Position numbers and translations under genes: made by a program. Positions 36,580 to 45,010 of a DNA stretch of 64,000 nucleotides are shown in pieces. The notes below the pieces were generated by a model, which was not told the origin of the DNA, did not search any database, and saw only the letters and a program-made list of their open reading frames with translations. How positions within the stretch are numbered: the stretch's first letter is position 1; every line of letters begins with the position of its first letter. Source of the stretch: Agaricicola taiwanensis (GTDB lineage Bacteria; Pseudomonadota; Alphaproteobacteria; Rhizobiales; Methylopilaceae); NCBI RefSeq assembly GCF_014635245.1, contig NZ_BMCP01000002.1, positions 930,001 through 994,000 on the forward strand, in the 5' to 3' direction.

Positions 36580-37790
36580 GTGTCCTGCCTCGCCATGTTC
36601 GGCTGCTTTACATCGGAAAGCGTAAGCCCCACTTCCGCCAGCACCTCGGCGGTATGCTCGCCCAGCGAGGGCGCCGGCCGGCGCATGCCGCCCGGCGTCG
36701 CCGACATGCGCGGCAGCACATTGTGCATGGGCAAGGTGCCGTGATCGGCGTCCTCCACCTCAACGATCACGCCGCGCTCGCGGAAGTGCGGGTCTTGGAC
36801 GATGTCCGCGATATCATAGACCGGGCCCACCGTGGCGCCGGCCTCGCGCATGATCTTCAGGGCCTCCTCGCGGTCGCGGGTGGCGAACCATGCTCCCATA
36901 GCCTCATCCACCAGCGCCCGATGCTTCACGCGTTGGGCATTGGTGGCGAAGCGCGGGTCCGTCTTCATATCCGGTCGGCCGATGATGTCGAACATGCGCA
37001 TGGCGATGACCTGCATCGATCCCGACAGGGCGACATATTTGCCATCGCGGCAGAGATAGACGTTTCGCGGCGAGGACGTATTGGAGGCGCTGCCGGTGCG
37101 CTGCTTGACCTTGCCGGTCACCCGGTAGATGGCGGCCTCCGGCCCCAGGCAGGCATACATCGGCTCCAGCAGCGACAGATCGATCACCTGTCCCTTGGCC
37201 ATTCCCTTCTCACGCGCCAGCAGCGCCATGGTGACGGCCTGGGCGCCGAAGGTGCCGGAGATCATGTCGGCGAGGGCGAGCGGCGGCAGCACCGGCTCGC
37301 GGTCGGGAAAGCCGGTCCGCGTCGCGAAACCGCTCATGGCTTCCACCAGCGTTCCGAAGCCGGGATATTGCGCATAGGGGCCGGTCTGTCCGAAACCGGA
37401 AATCCTCACCACGATGAGATCAGGGTTGATATCCAGAAGGCGGTCGGGCGCGATGCCCATCTTCTCCAAGGTTCCCGGACGAAAGTTTTCCAGGAAGACG
37501 TCCGCTGTCCTAACGAGGGCCAGCAGCGCTTCCATGTCCTGCGCCTCGCGGAGGTTGAGAAGCACCGAGCGCTTGTTGCGGGCATAGGTTTTCCAGTGCA
37601 GCGACTCACCGTTGTCGGTCCAGTCCCGCAAGGGATCGCCCGCCGGCGCTTCGACCTTGATGACATCTGCACCAAAGTCAGCCAGTTGCAGCGACAGCAT
37701 ATTGCCCGCAACCAGACGCGACAGGTCCAGAACGCGCACGCCCGACAGCGGCCCCCGGAGACCAGGGTCGAAGCGGATGGTGTCCGTCAT
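36576..37790 (-). CDS. CaiB/BaiF family (type III) CoA-transferase
   Basis: 404 residues. GVRVLDLSRLVAGNM, the LADFGADVIKVEAPAGDPLR motif, NKRSVLLNLR, the catalytic-Asp segment PPLALADMISGTFGAQ, and SPRNVYLCRDGKYVALSG. Type III transferases move CoA from acetyl-, succinyl- or butyrobetainyl-CoA to a carboxylate. Start ATG 37790 has GAGG 6 nt upstream; an upstream GTG at 37802 is less likely. Placed between the ABC ATPase gene and the lyase gene, it suggests a route: imported acid, CoA transfer, C-C cleavage. Compare itaconate CoA-transferase of the Ict type. Confidence 0.93.
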   Translation of the reverse strand: MTDTIRFDPGLRGPLSGVRVLDLSRLVAGNMLSLQLADFGADVIKVEAPAGDPLRDWTDNGESLHWKTYARNKRSVLLNLREAQDMEALLALVRTADVFLENFRPGTLEKMGIAPDRLLDINPDLIVVRISGFGQTGPYAQYPGFGTLVEAMSGFATRTGFPDREPVLPPLALADMISGTFGAQAVTMALLAREKGMAKGQVIDLSLLEPMYACLGPEAAIYRVTGKVKQRTGSASNTSSPRNVYLCRDGKYVALSGSMQVIAMRMFDIIGRPDMKTDPRFATNAQRVKHRALVDEAMGAWFATRDREEALKIMREAGATVGPVYDIADIVQDPHFRERGVIVEVEDADHGTLPMHNVLPRMSATPGGMRRPAPSLGEHTAEVLAEVGLTLSDVKQPNMARQDT

Positions 37791-37798
37791 GCTTTGCC

Positions 37799-38875
37799 TC
37801 ACTTCACATCAGGGCCCGCGGCGAAGATGGCCGCGGCTTCCGGCGGGATGCGCACGAAGGCCGCGCCCTGCTCCACCGGATGGGTCGTCTGAATGCGGAA
37901 CCGGGAGCCGCCGCCGGCGACCTCGTATTGATATACTGAGCCGAGGTAGGTGCCACTGGTGACATCCACCTTGACGGCATTTTCGCCGGGACCGTTTACA
38001 AGCTCGATGCGCTCCGGGCGCACCGCGATGACCAGGCTCCCATCCTGGCTGGCCGTGCCCTTCGGCACGCTCAACTGCGTACCATCGCCAAGCGCCACAG
38101 TAGCGCGGCCGTTGGCCTCGCCCACCATCCGGGCGGACAGGAAGTTGGACGAGCCGATGAAGTCGGCCACGAAGGCATCCGCCGGGTTCTCGTAAATTTC
38201 CTTTGGAGTGCCGAGCTGGCGCAGATGCCCCATGCTCATGACGGCGATGCGGTCCGAGACAGCAAGCGCCTCGGACTGGTCATGCGTCACATAGATCGTG
38301 GTCACGTTGAGGCGCTCCTGCAGTTCACGCAGCCACACCCGGGCCCGCTCGCGCAGCTTTGCATCGAGGTTGGACAAGGGCTCGTCGAGCAGGAGCAGCC
38401 GTGGTCGGTAAACCAACGCCCTGGCGAGCGCCACACGCTGCTGCTGCCCGCCGGAGAGCTCAAAGGGATAGCGTTCGGCATAGGGCATCATTTCCACCAG
38501 CGAGAGCGCTTCCTTGATGCGCTCGTCGCGCTCGGCACGGCCGAGTTTGCGGAGCTTCAGCGGGAAGGCGAGGTTTTCAGCCACCGTCTTGTGGGGCCAA
38601 AGCGCATAGCTCTGGAACACGAGACCGATATCCCGCCGCTCCGGTGCGACGGCAATGCCCTTGGCGCCGTCAAAGAGAACCGTGTCACCGATGCGGATGG
38701 TGCCCGACGTTGCGTGATTCAGGCCGGCGATGGAGAAGAGCGTCGTTGATTTTCCGCAGCCGGACGGACCAAGAAAGGTCAGGAACTCGCCCGAACCGAC
38801 GGTGAGCGAGATGTCGTTGACCGCGGTCACCTTGCCATAGCGGATGGTGAGACGGTCGAGAACGAGGTCAGCCAT
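37799..38875 (-). CDS. ABC transporter ATP-binding protein, Fe3+/spermidine (FbpC/PotA) type
   Basis: 358 residues. Walker A GPSGCGKST near 38-46, Q-loop in GLVFQSYALWPHKTV, signature LSGGQQQRVALARAL, Walker B LLLLDEPLSNLDAKLRE, H-loop VTHDQSEALAVSDR; the last 100 residues form a TOBE-like regulatory domain. Start ATG 38875, which lies inside the last codons of the permease gene (8-nt overlap). It energises the two-domain permease and is immediately followed by the CoA-transferase gene. Such importers handle Fe3+, thiamine, polyamines, phosphonates or carboxylates; in this operon a carboxylate is likely. Confidence 0.93.
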   Translation of the reverse strand: MADLVLDRLTIRYGKVTAVNDISLTVGSGEFLTFLGPSGCGKSTTLFSIAGLNHATSGTIRIGDTVLFDGAKGIAVAPERRDIGLVFQSYALWPHKTVAENLAFPLKLRKLGRAERDERIKEALSLVEMMPYAERYPFELSGGQQQRVALARALVYRPRLLLLDEPLSNLDAKLRERARVWLRELQERLNVTTIYVTHDQSEALAVSDRIAVMSMGHLRQLGTPKEIYENPADAFVADFIGSSNFLSARMVGEANGRATVALGDGTQLSVPKGTASQDGSLVIAVRPERIELVNGPGENAVKVDVTSGTYLGSVYQYEVAGGGSRFRIQTTHPVEQGAAFVRIPPEAAAIFAAGPDVK

Positions 38876-40586
38876 AGATCTTAGCTCCAAGGACGCGGCG
38901 GGCAATGATGACAAAAAGGGCGGTGATGACGATCTGGATCGCGGCGAGTGCGGCGACCGGACCATTATCGCCCTGGGCGCTGAGCTGCAGCATGGTCGAT
39001 CCAAGAATCTCCGAGCCCGGCTGATAGAGGAACACGGCCGTCACGTATTCCTTGAAGAAGTGGATGAAGAGGAGCGCGAAGGACGAGAACAGCGCCGGCT
39101 TCAGGATCGGCAGGATGATCTGCGTCACGGTGGTCCACCAATCGGCGCCCGAGATGCGCGCGCCGCGGTCGAGTTCGTCGCCTATCTGGGAGAGCGCCGG
39201 CGCAATGGCGCCGAAACCGACCGGGATGTAGCGGACGATGAAGGCGAGCATCAGCACGATCACCGTGCCGCGAATGAGGTCGAGCCCTGGCACCCAGATG
39301 ACGGCATAGAAGAAGCCGAGACCGGCGATGATGCCCGGCAGCGAGCGCGGGAACAGCGCCACATACTCCAGCGGCCGCGCGAAGCGGAACTCCGAACGCC
39401 TCGCGACGAGCGCGATCACCGCCACGAAGAAGGTGCCGATGATCCCGCCGAAGAAGGCGATGACCACAGAGTTGATGATGGAGCGAATGTAAGTCTCGGA
39501 GGCAAAGACGGTTTCGAAATTCGCCGTCGTGAGCAGTTTCCAGAATGGAATCAGCGGCGTCAGGAAGCTGACGCCCGCCCGCATGAAAATGCCGGTGAAG
39601 ACGACGATGATGCTGAAGAGCACGTAGGTTCCCACTACCGCGAAAGCGACCCAGCGCCAGCCGCCGAGGTCAAGGGTGGCGGGCCGGCTGGCCTTGCCGC
39701 GCACCGTCACGAAGCGGCCGGAGCCCTTCATCAGGAAGCCCTGCAGCCACACCAGCGCCGCGACCATGATCAGGAGGAACAGCGCTGCCGCGCCGACGAT
39801 GCCGTAGTCCGGCCGCACAGCGGCATTGATGCCCACGTTGTAGAGGAACGTGGTGACGGTGTTGATGCTGCCCGGCGCGCCAAACAGGAGCGGGATGGCC
39901 AGCATTTCGATGCCGACGACAAAGTTCAGCACCGCCGAGTAGATCATCGCGGGGCGCATCATCGGCACCGTCACCGAGAACAACGCGCGGAAAGGACCGG
40001 CACCCGTGGAACGGGCGGCGTCTTCAAGCTGCGCGTCGGCCTTTGTTACAGCGCCGAGGCACATGAGATAGGCAAGCGGCGCCTGGCTGAGGCCGGCCAC
40101 AATGCCCATTCCGGTCAGCGAGTAGAGGTTCCAGGGAATAAACCCGAACCAGTTGCGCATGGCGATCGAGATGTAGCCGGATGGGCCGTACATCGTCAGC
40201 CAGCCGAAAGCGATGACGAGATTGGAAACGAACAGCGGCCAGATCAGTATCTCGCCGATCCACTTCCGACCCGGCAGGTTGGTGCGCCCGATGACGACGG
40301 CCATGACCGAGCCGAAGAGCTGCGCGACCACCATGGTGAGCACGCCAAAATAGAGCGTGTTCAGAAAGGTCTGCAGGATCGCCGCGTCACCAAACAGCCG
40401 GCTGAAGTTCGCCAGCGTGTAATTGGCGTCGTCGGCGTACAGCGGCTTGTCCAGAAAGGCCTGCGCGATGATCGGCGCGATCGGACCGATGACCAGCACG
40501 GTCGTGAGAAGCGACACACCCCAGAAAATGAGGCGCGAACGGTCCCAGCCGGTCGCCGGGGCCTGGTCGGTGGCGATATCAGTCAT
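38868..40586 (-). CDS. ABC transporter permease, Fe3+ (FbpB/SfuB) type, two fused domains
   Basis: 572-residue inner-membrane protein with about 12 TM helices in two BPD_transp_1 domains. The first coupling loop is QLEDAARSTGAGPFRALFSV; the second is ELDRGARISGADWWTTVTQI. N-terminal TM around FWGVSLLTTVLVIGPIAPII. Start ATG 40586; an upstream frame to 40655 is in the intergenic hairpin region and non-family. Fused permeases are usual in FbpB/ThiP-type importers. The hairpin at 40616-40647 just upstream could reduce its expression relative to the binding protein. Confidence 0.93.
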   Translation of the reverse strand: MTDIATDQAPATGWDRSRLIFWGVSLLTTVLVIGPIAPIIAQAFLDKPLYADDANYTLANFSRLFGDAAILQTFLNTLYFGVLTMVVAQLFGSVMAVVIGRTNLPGRKWIGEILIWPLFVSNLVIAFGWLTMYGPSGYISIAMRNWFGFIPWNLYSLTGMGIVAGLSQAPLAYLMCLGAVTKADAQLEDAARSTGAGPFRALFSVTVPMMRPAMIYSAVLNFVVGIEMLAIPLLFGAPGSINTVTTFLYNVGINAAVRPDYGIVGAAALFLLIMVAALVWLQGFLMKGSGRFVTVRGKASRPATLDLGGWRWVAFAVVGTYVLFSIIVVFTGIFMRAGVSFLTPLIPFWKLLTTANFETVFASETYIRSIINSVVIAFFGGIIGTFFVAVIALVARRSEFRFARPLEYVALFPRSLPGIIAGLGFFYAVIWVPGLDLIRGTVIVLMLAFIVRYIPVGFGAIAPALSQIGDELDRGARISGADWWTTVTQIILPILKPALFSSFALLFIHFFKEYVTAVFLYQPGSEILGSTMLQLSAQGDNGPVAALAAIQIVITALFVIIARRVLGAKIYG

Positions 40587-40615
40587 GGATTGATCCGTTT
40601 CGGGATAAAAAGTCT

Positions 40616-40647
40616 GAGCGCCCGGGCCGGTTCGTGCCCGGGCGCTC
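40616..40647 (-). terminator. Intercistronic hairpin, attenuating terminator
   Basis: Perfect 12-bp stem GAGCGCCCGGGC / GCCCGGGCGCTC with an 8-nt loop, followed on the minus strand by AGACTTTTTATCC. It lies between the binding-protein and permease genes of one operon, a common place for partial termination and 3' protection of an abundant binding-protein message. Confidence 0.8.
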
Positions 40648-40665
40648 GACGTCAAAGGCGATGGT

Positions 40666-41772
40666 TCAGCGGCCGGCCATGGCAGCTTTCCATTTTTCGA
40701 TGAAGGCAGGCCCCTCTTCGATAAGCCCCTTGTCGAAGCCGGCGATGATCAGATTGTCCTTGCCGACTTCCTTCTCGATGGCCTGATAGGTGTAGCGCAC
40801 CGATCCTTCATCGACGTCATCGCGGTAAGGCACGAGACCTCCCTCACCGATCAGGGTCTGCCCCTTGTTGGACAGAACGTAGTCGACGAACAACTTGGCC
40901 GAGTTCGGATTGGCGGCCTTGGCGGGAATGCCCATGCCACGCTGCATCATGATGGTGCCGTCGTCGGGGAAGGCGAAGCCGAGAAGCTCACCGCCCGGCT
41001 GCTCCAGGCGCGGGAAGATCGTGATGCCCGACACCGCGATGCCGGCGACATATTCGCCCGTGGCGATCTTTTCGTTCATCGGGCCGCCGGAAACTTCGCC
41101 GCGGATCGAAGGACCGATGGCGGCAAGCTGCTTCCAGGCCTCATCGCCCTTCTTGTTCACATAGGCCCACCAGGCGGTAAGCCCGAAGGAGTTGCGCGCC
41201 GCATCATAGGTCGTGATCTTGCCGTCGAAGGTCGACTTGTCCTCGGTGACAAGCTTCACCAGGGAGGCCATGCCCGTCGGACGCTGACCTTCCGGCAGCA
41301 GGGTCGCGTTGTAAGTGATGACCAGAGGATCGGTCGAAAGCGTCATGACGCCGGGATAGGGATTGGCGAAATCCGGAAGCTTGGCCAACTCGGGGCTCTT
41401 GTAGTCCATCATCTTGCCGTCGCCGCCGCCATAGGCCGCCCAGCGGTCGTTGGCGCCGGAGATGAGAATGTCGGCGGTGCGGGATCCGGAGCCGGCTTCA
41501 GCCTCCCAGCGCGAGTGCACGGTGCCGGAGCCAAGGTCGAGGGTTTCCACCTTGATCCAGGGATAGGTTTCGCGGAAGCCCGCGAGCACCGGCTGCCAGT
41601 TGTTGTCGGCCATATTGGAATAGATCACGAGGCCCTGCTCGGAACGCGAACCTTCGATGATCTTGGCGTAATCGGCCGGGTAGCCTTCCGGAACGGACGG
41701 CGTCTGCGCCGATGCGGCGCCTGCCAATACCGCTGCCGCCGTCATGACGCCGGCGAAAAGATGCTTCTTCAT
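40666..41772 (-). CDS. ABC transporter substrate-binding protein, Fe3+/thiamine/2-AEP (FbpA/ThiB) type
   Basis: 368-residue periplasmic binding protein. Signal peptide MKKHLFAGVMTAAAVLAGAA with cleavage at SAQ, then LVIYSNMADNNWQPVLAGF, WIKVETLDLGSGTVHSRWEA, SRTADILISGANDRWAAYGG, and the DPLVITYN segment typical of iron-type binding proteins. No Tyr-Tyr Fe3+ ligand pair is apparent by eye, in line with an organic ligand. The ATG overlaps the IclR gene stop (ATGA), so it is the second gene of the operon. Confidence 0.92.
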   Translation of the reverse strand: MKKHLFAGVMTAAAVLAGAASAQTPSVPEGYPADYAKIIEGSRSEQGLVIYSNMADNNWQPVLAGFRETYPWIKVETLDLGSGTVHSRWEAEAGSGSRTADILISGANDRWAAYGGGDGKMMDYKSPELAKLPDFANPYPGVMTLSTDPLVITYNATLLPEGQRPTGMASLVKLVTEDKSTFDGKITTYDAARNSFGLTAWWAYVNKKGDEAWKQLAAIGPSIRGEVSGGPMNEKIATGEYVAGIAVSGITIFPRLEQPGGELLGFAFPDDGTIMMQRGMGIPAKAANPNSAKLFVDYVLSNKGQTLIGEGGLVPYRDDVDEGSVRYTYQAIEKEVGKDNLIIAGFDKGLIEEGPAFIEKWKAAMAGR

Positions 41773-42539
41773 GTGCTGCTCCTCCCAGAGCTGTTTTGGT
41801 GATTGGAACGACTGCGCTTTGCCAGCTCGGCTGAGATGCCGCTGGCGACGTCGAGGATGACTCCGGTGACGTCAGCGATCTTGCTCCGGATCCTCTGCTG
41901 CGGTCCGGAGATGTTAAGCGCCGCTACGGTACGCCCCATGCCATCGACAATGGGAGCTGCTATACCTGCCGCCCCCTCCACAACGCCTTCTGCATTGAAA
42001 TAGAAGCCATCGCGCCGGGCCTGGGCGATGAGAGCTTCAACCTGACGCCGCTCGCTCCCTGCAAGGCCGAGATTGTCGAGGCGCCGAGCGGCCTCCTCTT
42101 CTGCCAGACAGGAGAGGAGCACAATGCCGCTGGAGACCTGATGGACCCACCTGGCTGGCCCGATATCGCGGTCATAGCGGATCTCGACATCGGGCAAGAG
42201 CTTGTTGAGATAACGAATGCGGTCGCCTTCCAGCACAGCGATGAAGACGCTCTCTCCCGACCGCTCCACGGCGTTATGGAGCAAGGGCTCGGCAAGGCGC
42301 AGGAGCGTAGTCCAGGTGCCCTGCCCGCCGATCCGCTCACCCGGCAACCGCACGAGAAGATAGCGACCATCCGGCAGCCGCCGGACATAGCCCCGCTCCA
42401 CCAGGATGCGCAGCAGAAGCAGCGCGCTGCTCTTGGGTATGGAAAGCGCCTGGGCGGAATCAGCCAGACCGGCCGCGTTCGATCGCTCAGCCAGCCATTC
42501 CAGCAAATCGAGAATGCGTTCAGAGCCTCTTCCGCTCAC
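41769..42539 (-). CDS. IclR family transcriptional regulator
   Basis: 256 residues. N-terminal winged HTH (about 1-65: SERILDLLEWLAERSNAAGL, SIPKSSALLLLRILVERGYV), then the IclR effector GAF-like domain (FIAVLEGDRIRYLN, VHQVSSGIVLLSCLAEEEAA, GVVEGAAGIAAPIVDGMGRT). Start chosen at GTG 42539, with GGGAGG 6 nt upstream; a TTG at 42554 is an alternative. First gene of its operon. A perfect 7-bp inverted repeat at 42562-42579 sits just upstream and downstream of a TTGACA promoter, consistent with autorepression. Confidence 0.9.
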   Translation of the reverse strand: MSGRGSERILDLLEWLAERSNAAGLADSAQALSIPKSSALLLLRILVERGYVRRLPDGRYLLVRLPGERIGGQGTWTTLLRLAEPLLHNAVERSGESVFIAVLEGDRIRYLNKLLPDVEIRYDRDIGPARWVHQVSSGIVLLSCLAEEEAARRLDNLGLAGSERRQVEALIAQARRDGFYFNAEGVVEGAAGIAAPIVDGMGRTVAALNISGPQQRIRSKIADVTGVILDVASGISAELAKRSRSNHQNSSGRSST

Positions 42540-42561
42540 TTCCGGCCCTCCCAAGCCGTTC

Positions 42562-42579
42562 CGTTCAATATTTTGAACG
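42562..42579. promoter_or_regulatory. Candidate IclR operator
   Basis: Perfect dyad CGTTCAA-TATT-TTGAACG, 23 bp upstream of the regulator start. Symmetric TTCAA/TTGAA palindromes are typical of IclR-family sites. It would overlap the transcription start region of the promoter at 42594-42622. Confidence 0.65.
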
Positions 42580-42593
42580 TATTCATTATTTAA

Positions 42594-42622
42594 AACTTAC
42601 TGGTCAGCGAAAGAGCTGTCAA
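42594..42622 (-). promoter_or_regulatory. Promoter of the IclR-importer-CoA operon
   Basis: Minus-strand -35 TTGACA (42617-42622, perfect) and a weak -10 TAAGTT (42594-42599) with a 17-bp spacer. The operator dyad lies just downstream. Confidence 0.5.
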
Positions 42623-42696
42623 CGGTGGCTGAACCGGCAGAGGGAGGATGTGGAGGAAGATGGCCGTCGACTGATCCGCAAGATCGGAGGTTCGCC

Positions 42697-43677
42697 TCAG
42701 ACGGCGATCGACTGACCGTTGGCTTTTCGGGCGGCGAGAAGGCTGAGGTAGGTCTGCGCGAGCATGGCTCCCGCGAGAGATGTTATCCCGGCATGATCAT
42801 AGGGCGGCGAGACTTCGACGATATCAAAGCCCTTCAAGTCGAGCGAACCCAGGGACATGAGGCAGGCCTGGGCCTCGCGCGTCGACAGTCCACCACACAC
42901 CGGGGTGCCGGTGCCAGGCGCGAACGCAGGATCGAGCGCATCGATGTCGAAGGTGATGTAGGCAGGTGCATCCTTCACATGGCCAAGAATCCGGCTTGCG
43001 GCAGCAAGCGCGCCAAGCTCGTCGAATTCAAAGCCGTCCACTCGGGCGATGCCAAGGTCCTCCGGCGCATGCGTTCGAATGCCGATCTGGATTGATCTCT
43101 CCGGAATGATCAATCCCTCACGCACCACGCGGCGGACGAAGGTGCCGTGATCGATCCGGTCGCCGTCGTCGGGCCAGGTATCCTGATGAGCGTCAAAATG
43201 GATGAGAGCAATGGGGGTACCTAGCCTTGCCACAAGCGCCCGCAAGATGGGGTACGTGATGAAGTGATCGCCGCCCAGGGTCACCAGTTGCGTACCGGAG
43301 CGCAGCCTTTCCCGGGCCTGCGCCTCGATGGCCGCCGGGATTTCCTCCGGCCGGCCGTGATCGAAAGCGGCGTCGCCCGTATCGACCACCGCCATCTCCG
43401 CAAAGGCGTCGACCCCGAATGGATAGATCGGATCACCATCAAGGATGGTCGATGCTTCGCGAATTGCGCGTGGACCGAATCGCGTACCAGGGCGATTGGA
43501 TACGGCGACATCCAAGGGGACGCCCCAGACGGCGACGTCTGCATCGCTGGCCGAACGGTAGGGCCGCCTCAGAAACGAGACCGCCCCTGAATAATTGGGC
43601 TCAGTCGACTGGCCATAGCGAAACTCTAGATCAAGGGCGCGATCCACTGGTCGCGGATGTGCAGGATCATCATTCAT
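42697..43677 (-). CDS. speB: Agmatinase/ureohydrolase family protein
   Basis: 326-residue Mn-dependent ureohydrolase. The metal ligands are visible: LGGDHFITYP, IHFDAHQDTW and FDIDALDPAFAPGTGTP, plus the GGLSTREA loop. N-terminal AVWGVPLDVAVSNRPGTRFGPRAIREAS is agmatinase-like. It should hydrolyse agmatine or a related guanidino compound (guanidinobutyrate, guanidinopropionate) to urea and an amine. Start ATG 43677. The symbol is by family; substrate is not proven. It lies downstream of rpsI but after a strong terminator, so it is independently transcribed. Confidence 0.85.
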   Translation of the reverse strand: MNDDPAHPRPVDRALDLEFRYGQSTEPNYSGAVSFLRRPYRSASDADVAVWGVPLDVAVSNRPGTRFGPRAIREASTILDGDPIYPFGVDAFAEMAVVDTGDAAFDHGRPEEIPAAIEAQARERLRSGTQLVTLGGDHFITYPILRALVARLGTPIALIHFDAHQDTWPDDGDRIDHGTFVRRVVREGLIIPERSIQIGIRTHAPEDLGIARVDGFEFDELGALAAASRILGHVKDAPAYITFDIDALDPAFAPGTGTPVCGGLSTREAQACLMSLGSLDLKGFDIVEVSPPYDHAGITSLAGAMLAQTYLSLLAARKANGQSIAV

Positions 43678-43733
43678 GGTCAGTCTCCGGTCGCCCGCAG
43701 GATGATCCTGCCGGGCGCCAGAGGCAACACATG

Positions 43734-43763
43734 AAAAAAGCGGGCCGCAAAGCCCGCTTTTTG
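43734..43763 (-). terminator. Terminator of the rplM-rpsI operon
   Basis: Stem AAAAAGCGGGC / GCCCGCTTTTT (43735-43745 and 43752-43762) with a 6-nt loop, followed on the minus strand by a further T and CAT. It lies 20 bp downstream of the rpsI stop. Confidence 0.92.
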
Positions 43764-43782
43764 GCATTCGAATGCGACAAGC

Positions 43783-44268
43783 TCAGCGCTTGGAGAACTG
43801 GAAGCTGCGGCGAGCCTTGGCGCGGCCGTACTTCTTACGCTCAACCACGCGGCTGTCACGGGTCAGGAAGCCTTCCTTCTTGAGCACGGCGCGAAGCTCG
43901 GGCTCGAAGTTGGTCAGCGCCTTGGAAAGGCCGTGACGAACGGCGCCTGCCTGGCCGGAGAGACCGCCGCCGGCGACCGACACGGTGATGTCGTACTGGT
44001 CCTTGCGGTTGGCGATCTCAAGCGGCTGCTGAAGGATCATGCGCAGCACCGGGCGGGCGAAGTAGACTTCAACCGCGCGGCCGTTAATGGTGACGGTGCC
44101 CTTGCCCGGCTTGATCCAGACGCGGGCGACAGCGTCCTTACGCTTGCCGGTCGCATAGGCGCGGCCCTGGGCATCGAGCTTCTGAACGTAGGTCGGCGAG
44201 GTTTCCGCGCTGGCTGTCTGGCCAAGGGCGCCGCCGAGCTGATCGAGAGACTGCAAATTGTCCGACAT
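43783..44268 (-). CDS. rpsI: 30S ribosomal protein S9
   Basis: 161 residues. S9 core [38 protein letters not shown], and the conserved C-terminus [17 protein letters not shown], whose last residues contact P-site tRNA. The N-terminal extension of about 30 residues is common in alphaproteobacteria. Begins 2 bp after the rplM stop. Confidence 0.98.
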   Translation of the reverse strand: MSDNLQSLDQLGGALGQTASAETSPTYVQKLDAQGRAYATGKRKDAVARVWIKPGKGTVTINGRAVEVYFARPVLRMILQQPLEIANRKDQYDITVSVAGGGLSGQAGAVRHGLSKALTNFEPELRAVLKKEGFLTRDSRVVERKKYGRAKARRSFQFSKR

Positions 44269-44270
44269 GA

Positions 44271-44732
44271 TCAGTTCCGGATGTTCTTGGGGTTCAGCGC
44301 GCCGACGTCGAGCGTCTCGGGCTGCTGCGCCTCATGGGGATGGGATGCGCCAGCGTAGACGCGAAGATTGCCGAGCTGCTGGCGGCCGAGCGGACCGCGG
44401 GGAAGCATGCGCTCAACGGCCTTCTCGATGACCCGGTTCGGAAACCGGCCGTCGAGGATCTGGCCCGCGCGACGCTCCTTGATGCCACCGGGATAACCGG
44501 TGTGCCAGTAATAGGGCTTGGCAGCGCGCTTGTTGCCGGTGAAGACGACCTTCTCGGCATTGATGACGATGATGTTGTCACCGGTGTCGACGTGGGGCGT
44601 AAAGGTCGGCAGATGCTTGCCGCGCAGACGCAATGCGATGACCGAAGCAAGCCGGCCGACCACAAGGCCGCTGGCATCGATCAAGACCCACTTCTTTTCG
44701 ACATCGGCAGGCTTGGCCACATAGGACTTCAT
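44271..44732 (-). CDS. rplM: 50S ribosomal protein L13
   Basis: 153 residues: [20 protein letters not shown], the [20 protein letters not shown] segment, [20 protein letters not shown], and [18 protein letters not shown]. First gene of the rplM-rpsI operon. Promoter TTGACC-17-TAAATA at 44812-44840 gives a leader of about 70 nt, which contains a CCGCGG/CCGCGG hairpin (44781-44797) that could be an L13 autoregulatory site. Confidence 0.98.
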   Translation of the reverse strand: MKSYVAKPADVEKKWVLIDASGLVVGRLASVIALRLRGKHLPTFTPHVDTGDNIIVINAEKVVFTGNKRAAKPYYWHTGYPGGIKERRAGQILDGRFPNRVIEKAVERMLPRGPLGRQQLGNLRVYAGASHPHEAQQPETLDVGALNPKNIRN

Positions 44733-44811
44733 GGAACCTGTCCGTCTTGCTGAGGCGCCGCAGCGCCAAAACGAAAACCGCCGCGGAAAGGCCGCGGCAG
44801 CGAGTGGCAGT

Positions 44812-44840
44812 TATTTACCGAAGGCGCGGCACGGGGTCAA
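44812..44840 (-). promoter_or_regulatory. Promoter of rplM-rpsI
   Basis: Minus strand -35 TTGACC (44835-44840) and -10 TAAATA (44812-44817) with a 17-bp spacer, about 75 bp upstream of rplM. Good match to a sigma-70-type promoter. Confidence 0.75.
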
Positions 44841-44882
44841 CATCAACTAACAGCGGAAAAACAAGTTATTTCAATGGTTTAT

Positions 44883-44903
44883 AAAAAGGGTATTTAGATA
44901 CCC
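44883..44903 (-). terminator. Second, weaker terminator behind the omp gene
   Basis: Stem GGGTAT / ATACCC with a 4-nt loop and TTTTT on the minus strand. Tandem with the stronger hairpin at 44958-44985, isolating the omp gene from rplM. Confidence 0.55.
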
Positions 44904-44957
44904 CTTCGCTATGGCCTGTATCTGTTGTGATAGCGCCAAGAAACGACATTCAGAAAC

Positions 44958-44985
44958 AAAAAAGGCGCGATCCGAAGATCGCGCC
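44958..44985 (-). terminator. Intrinsic terminator of the omp gene
   Basis: Stem GGCGCGATC / GATCGCGCC with a tetraloop (TTCG on the minus strand) followed by TTTTTTGTTT. It ends about 25 bp after the omp stop. Confidence 0.92.
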
Positions 44986-45010
44986 CTTGATGCAGTCACT
45001 GATCGGAAGA

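Noticed and set aside
38844..40703. 619-codon plus-strand open frame across the permease gene
   Set aside because: Charged, low-complexity shadow of a GC-rich membrane-protein gene.
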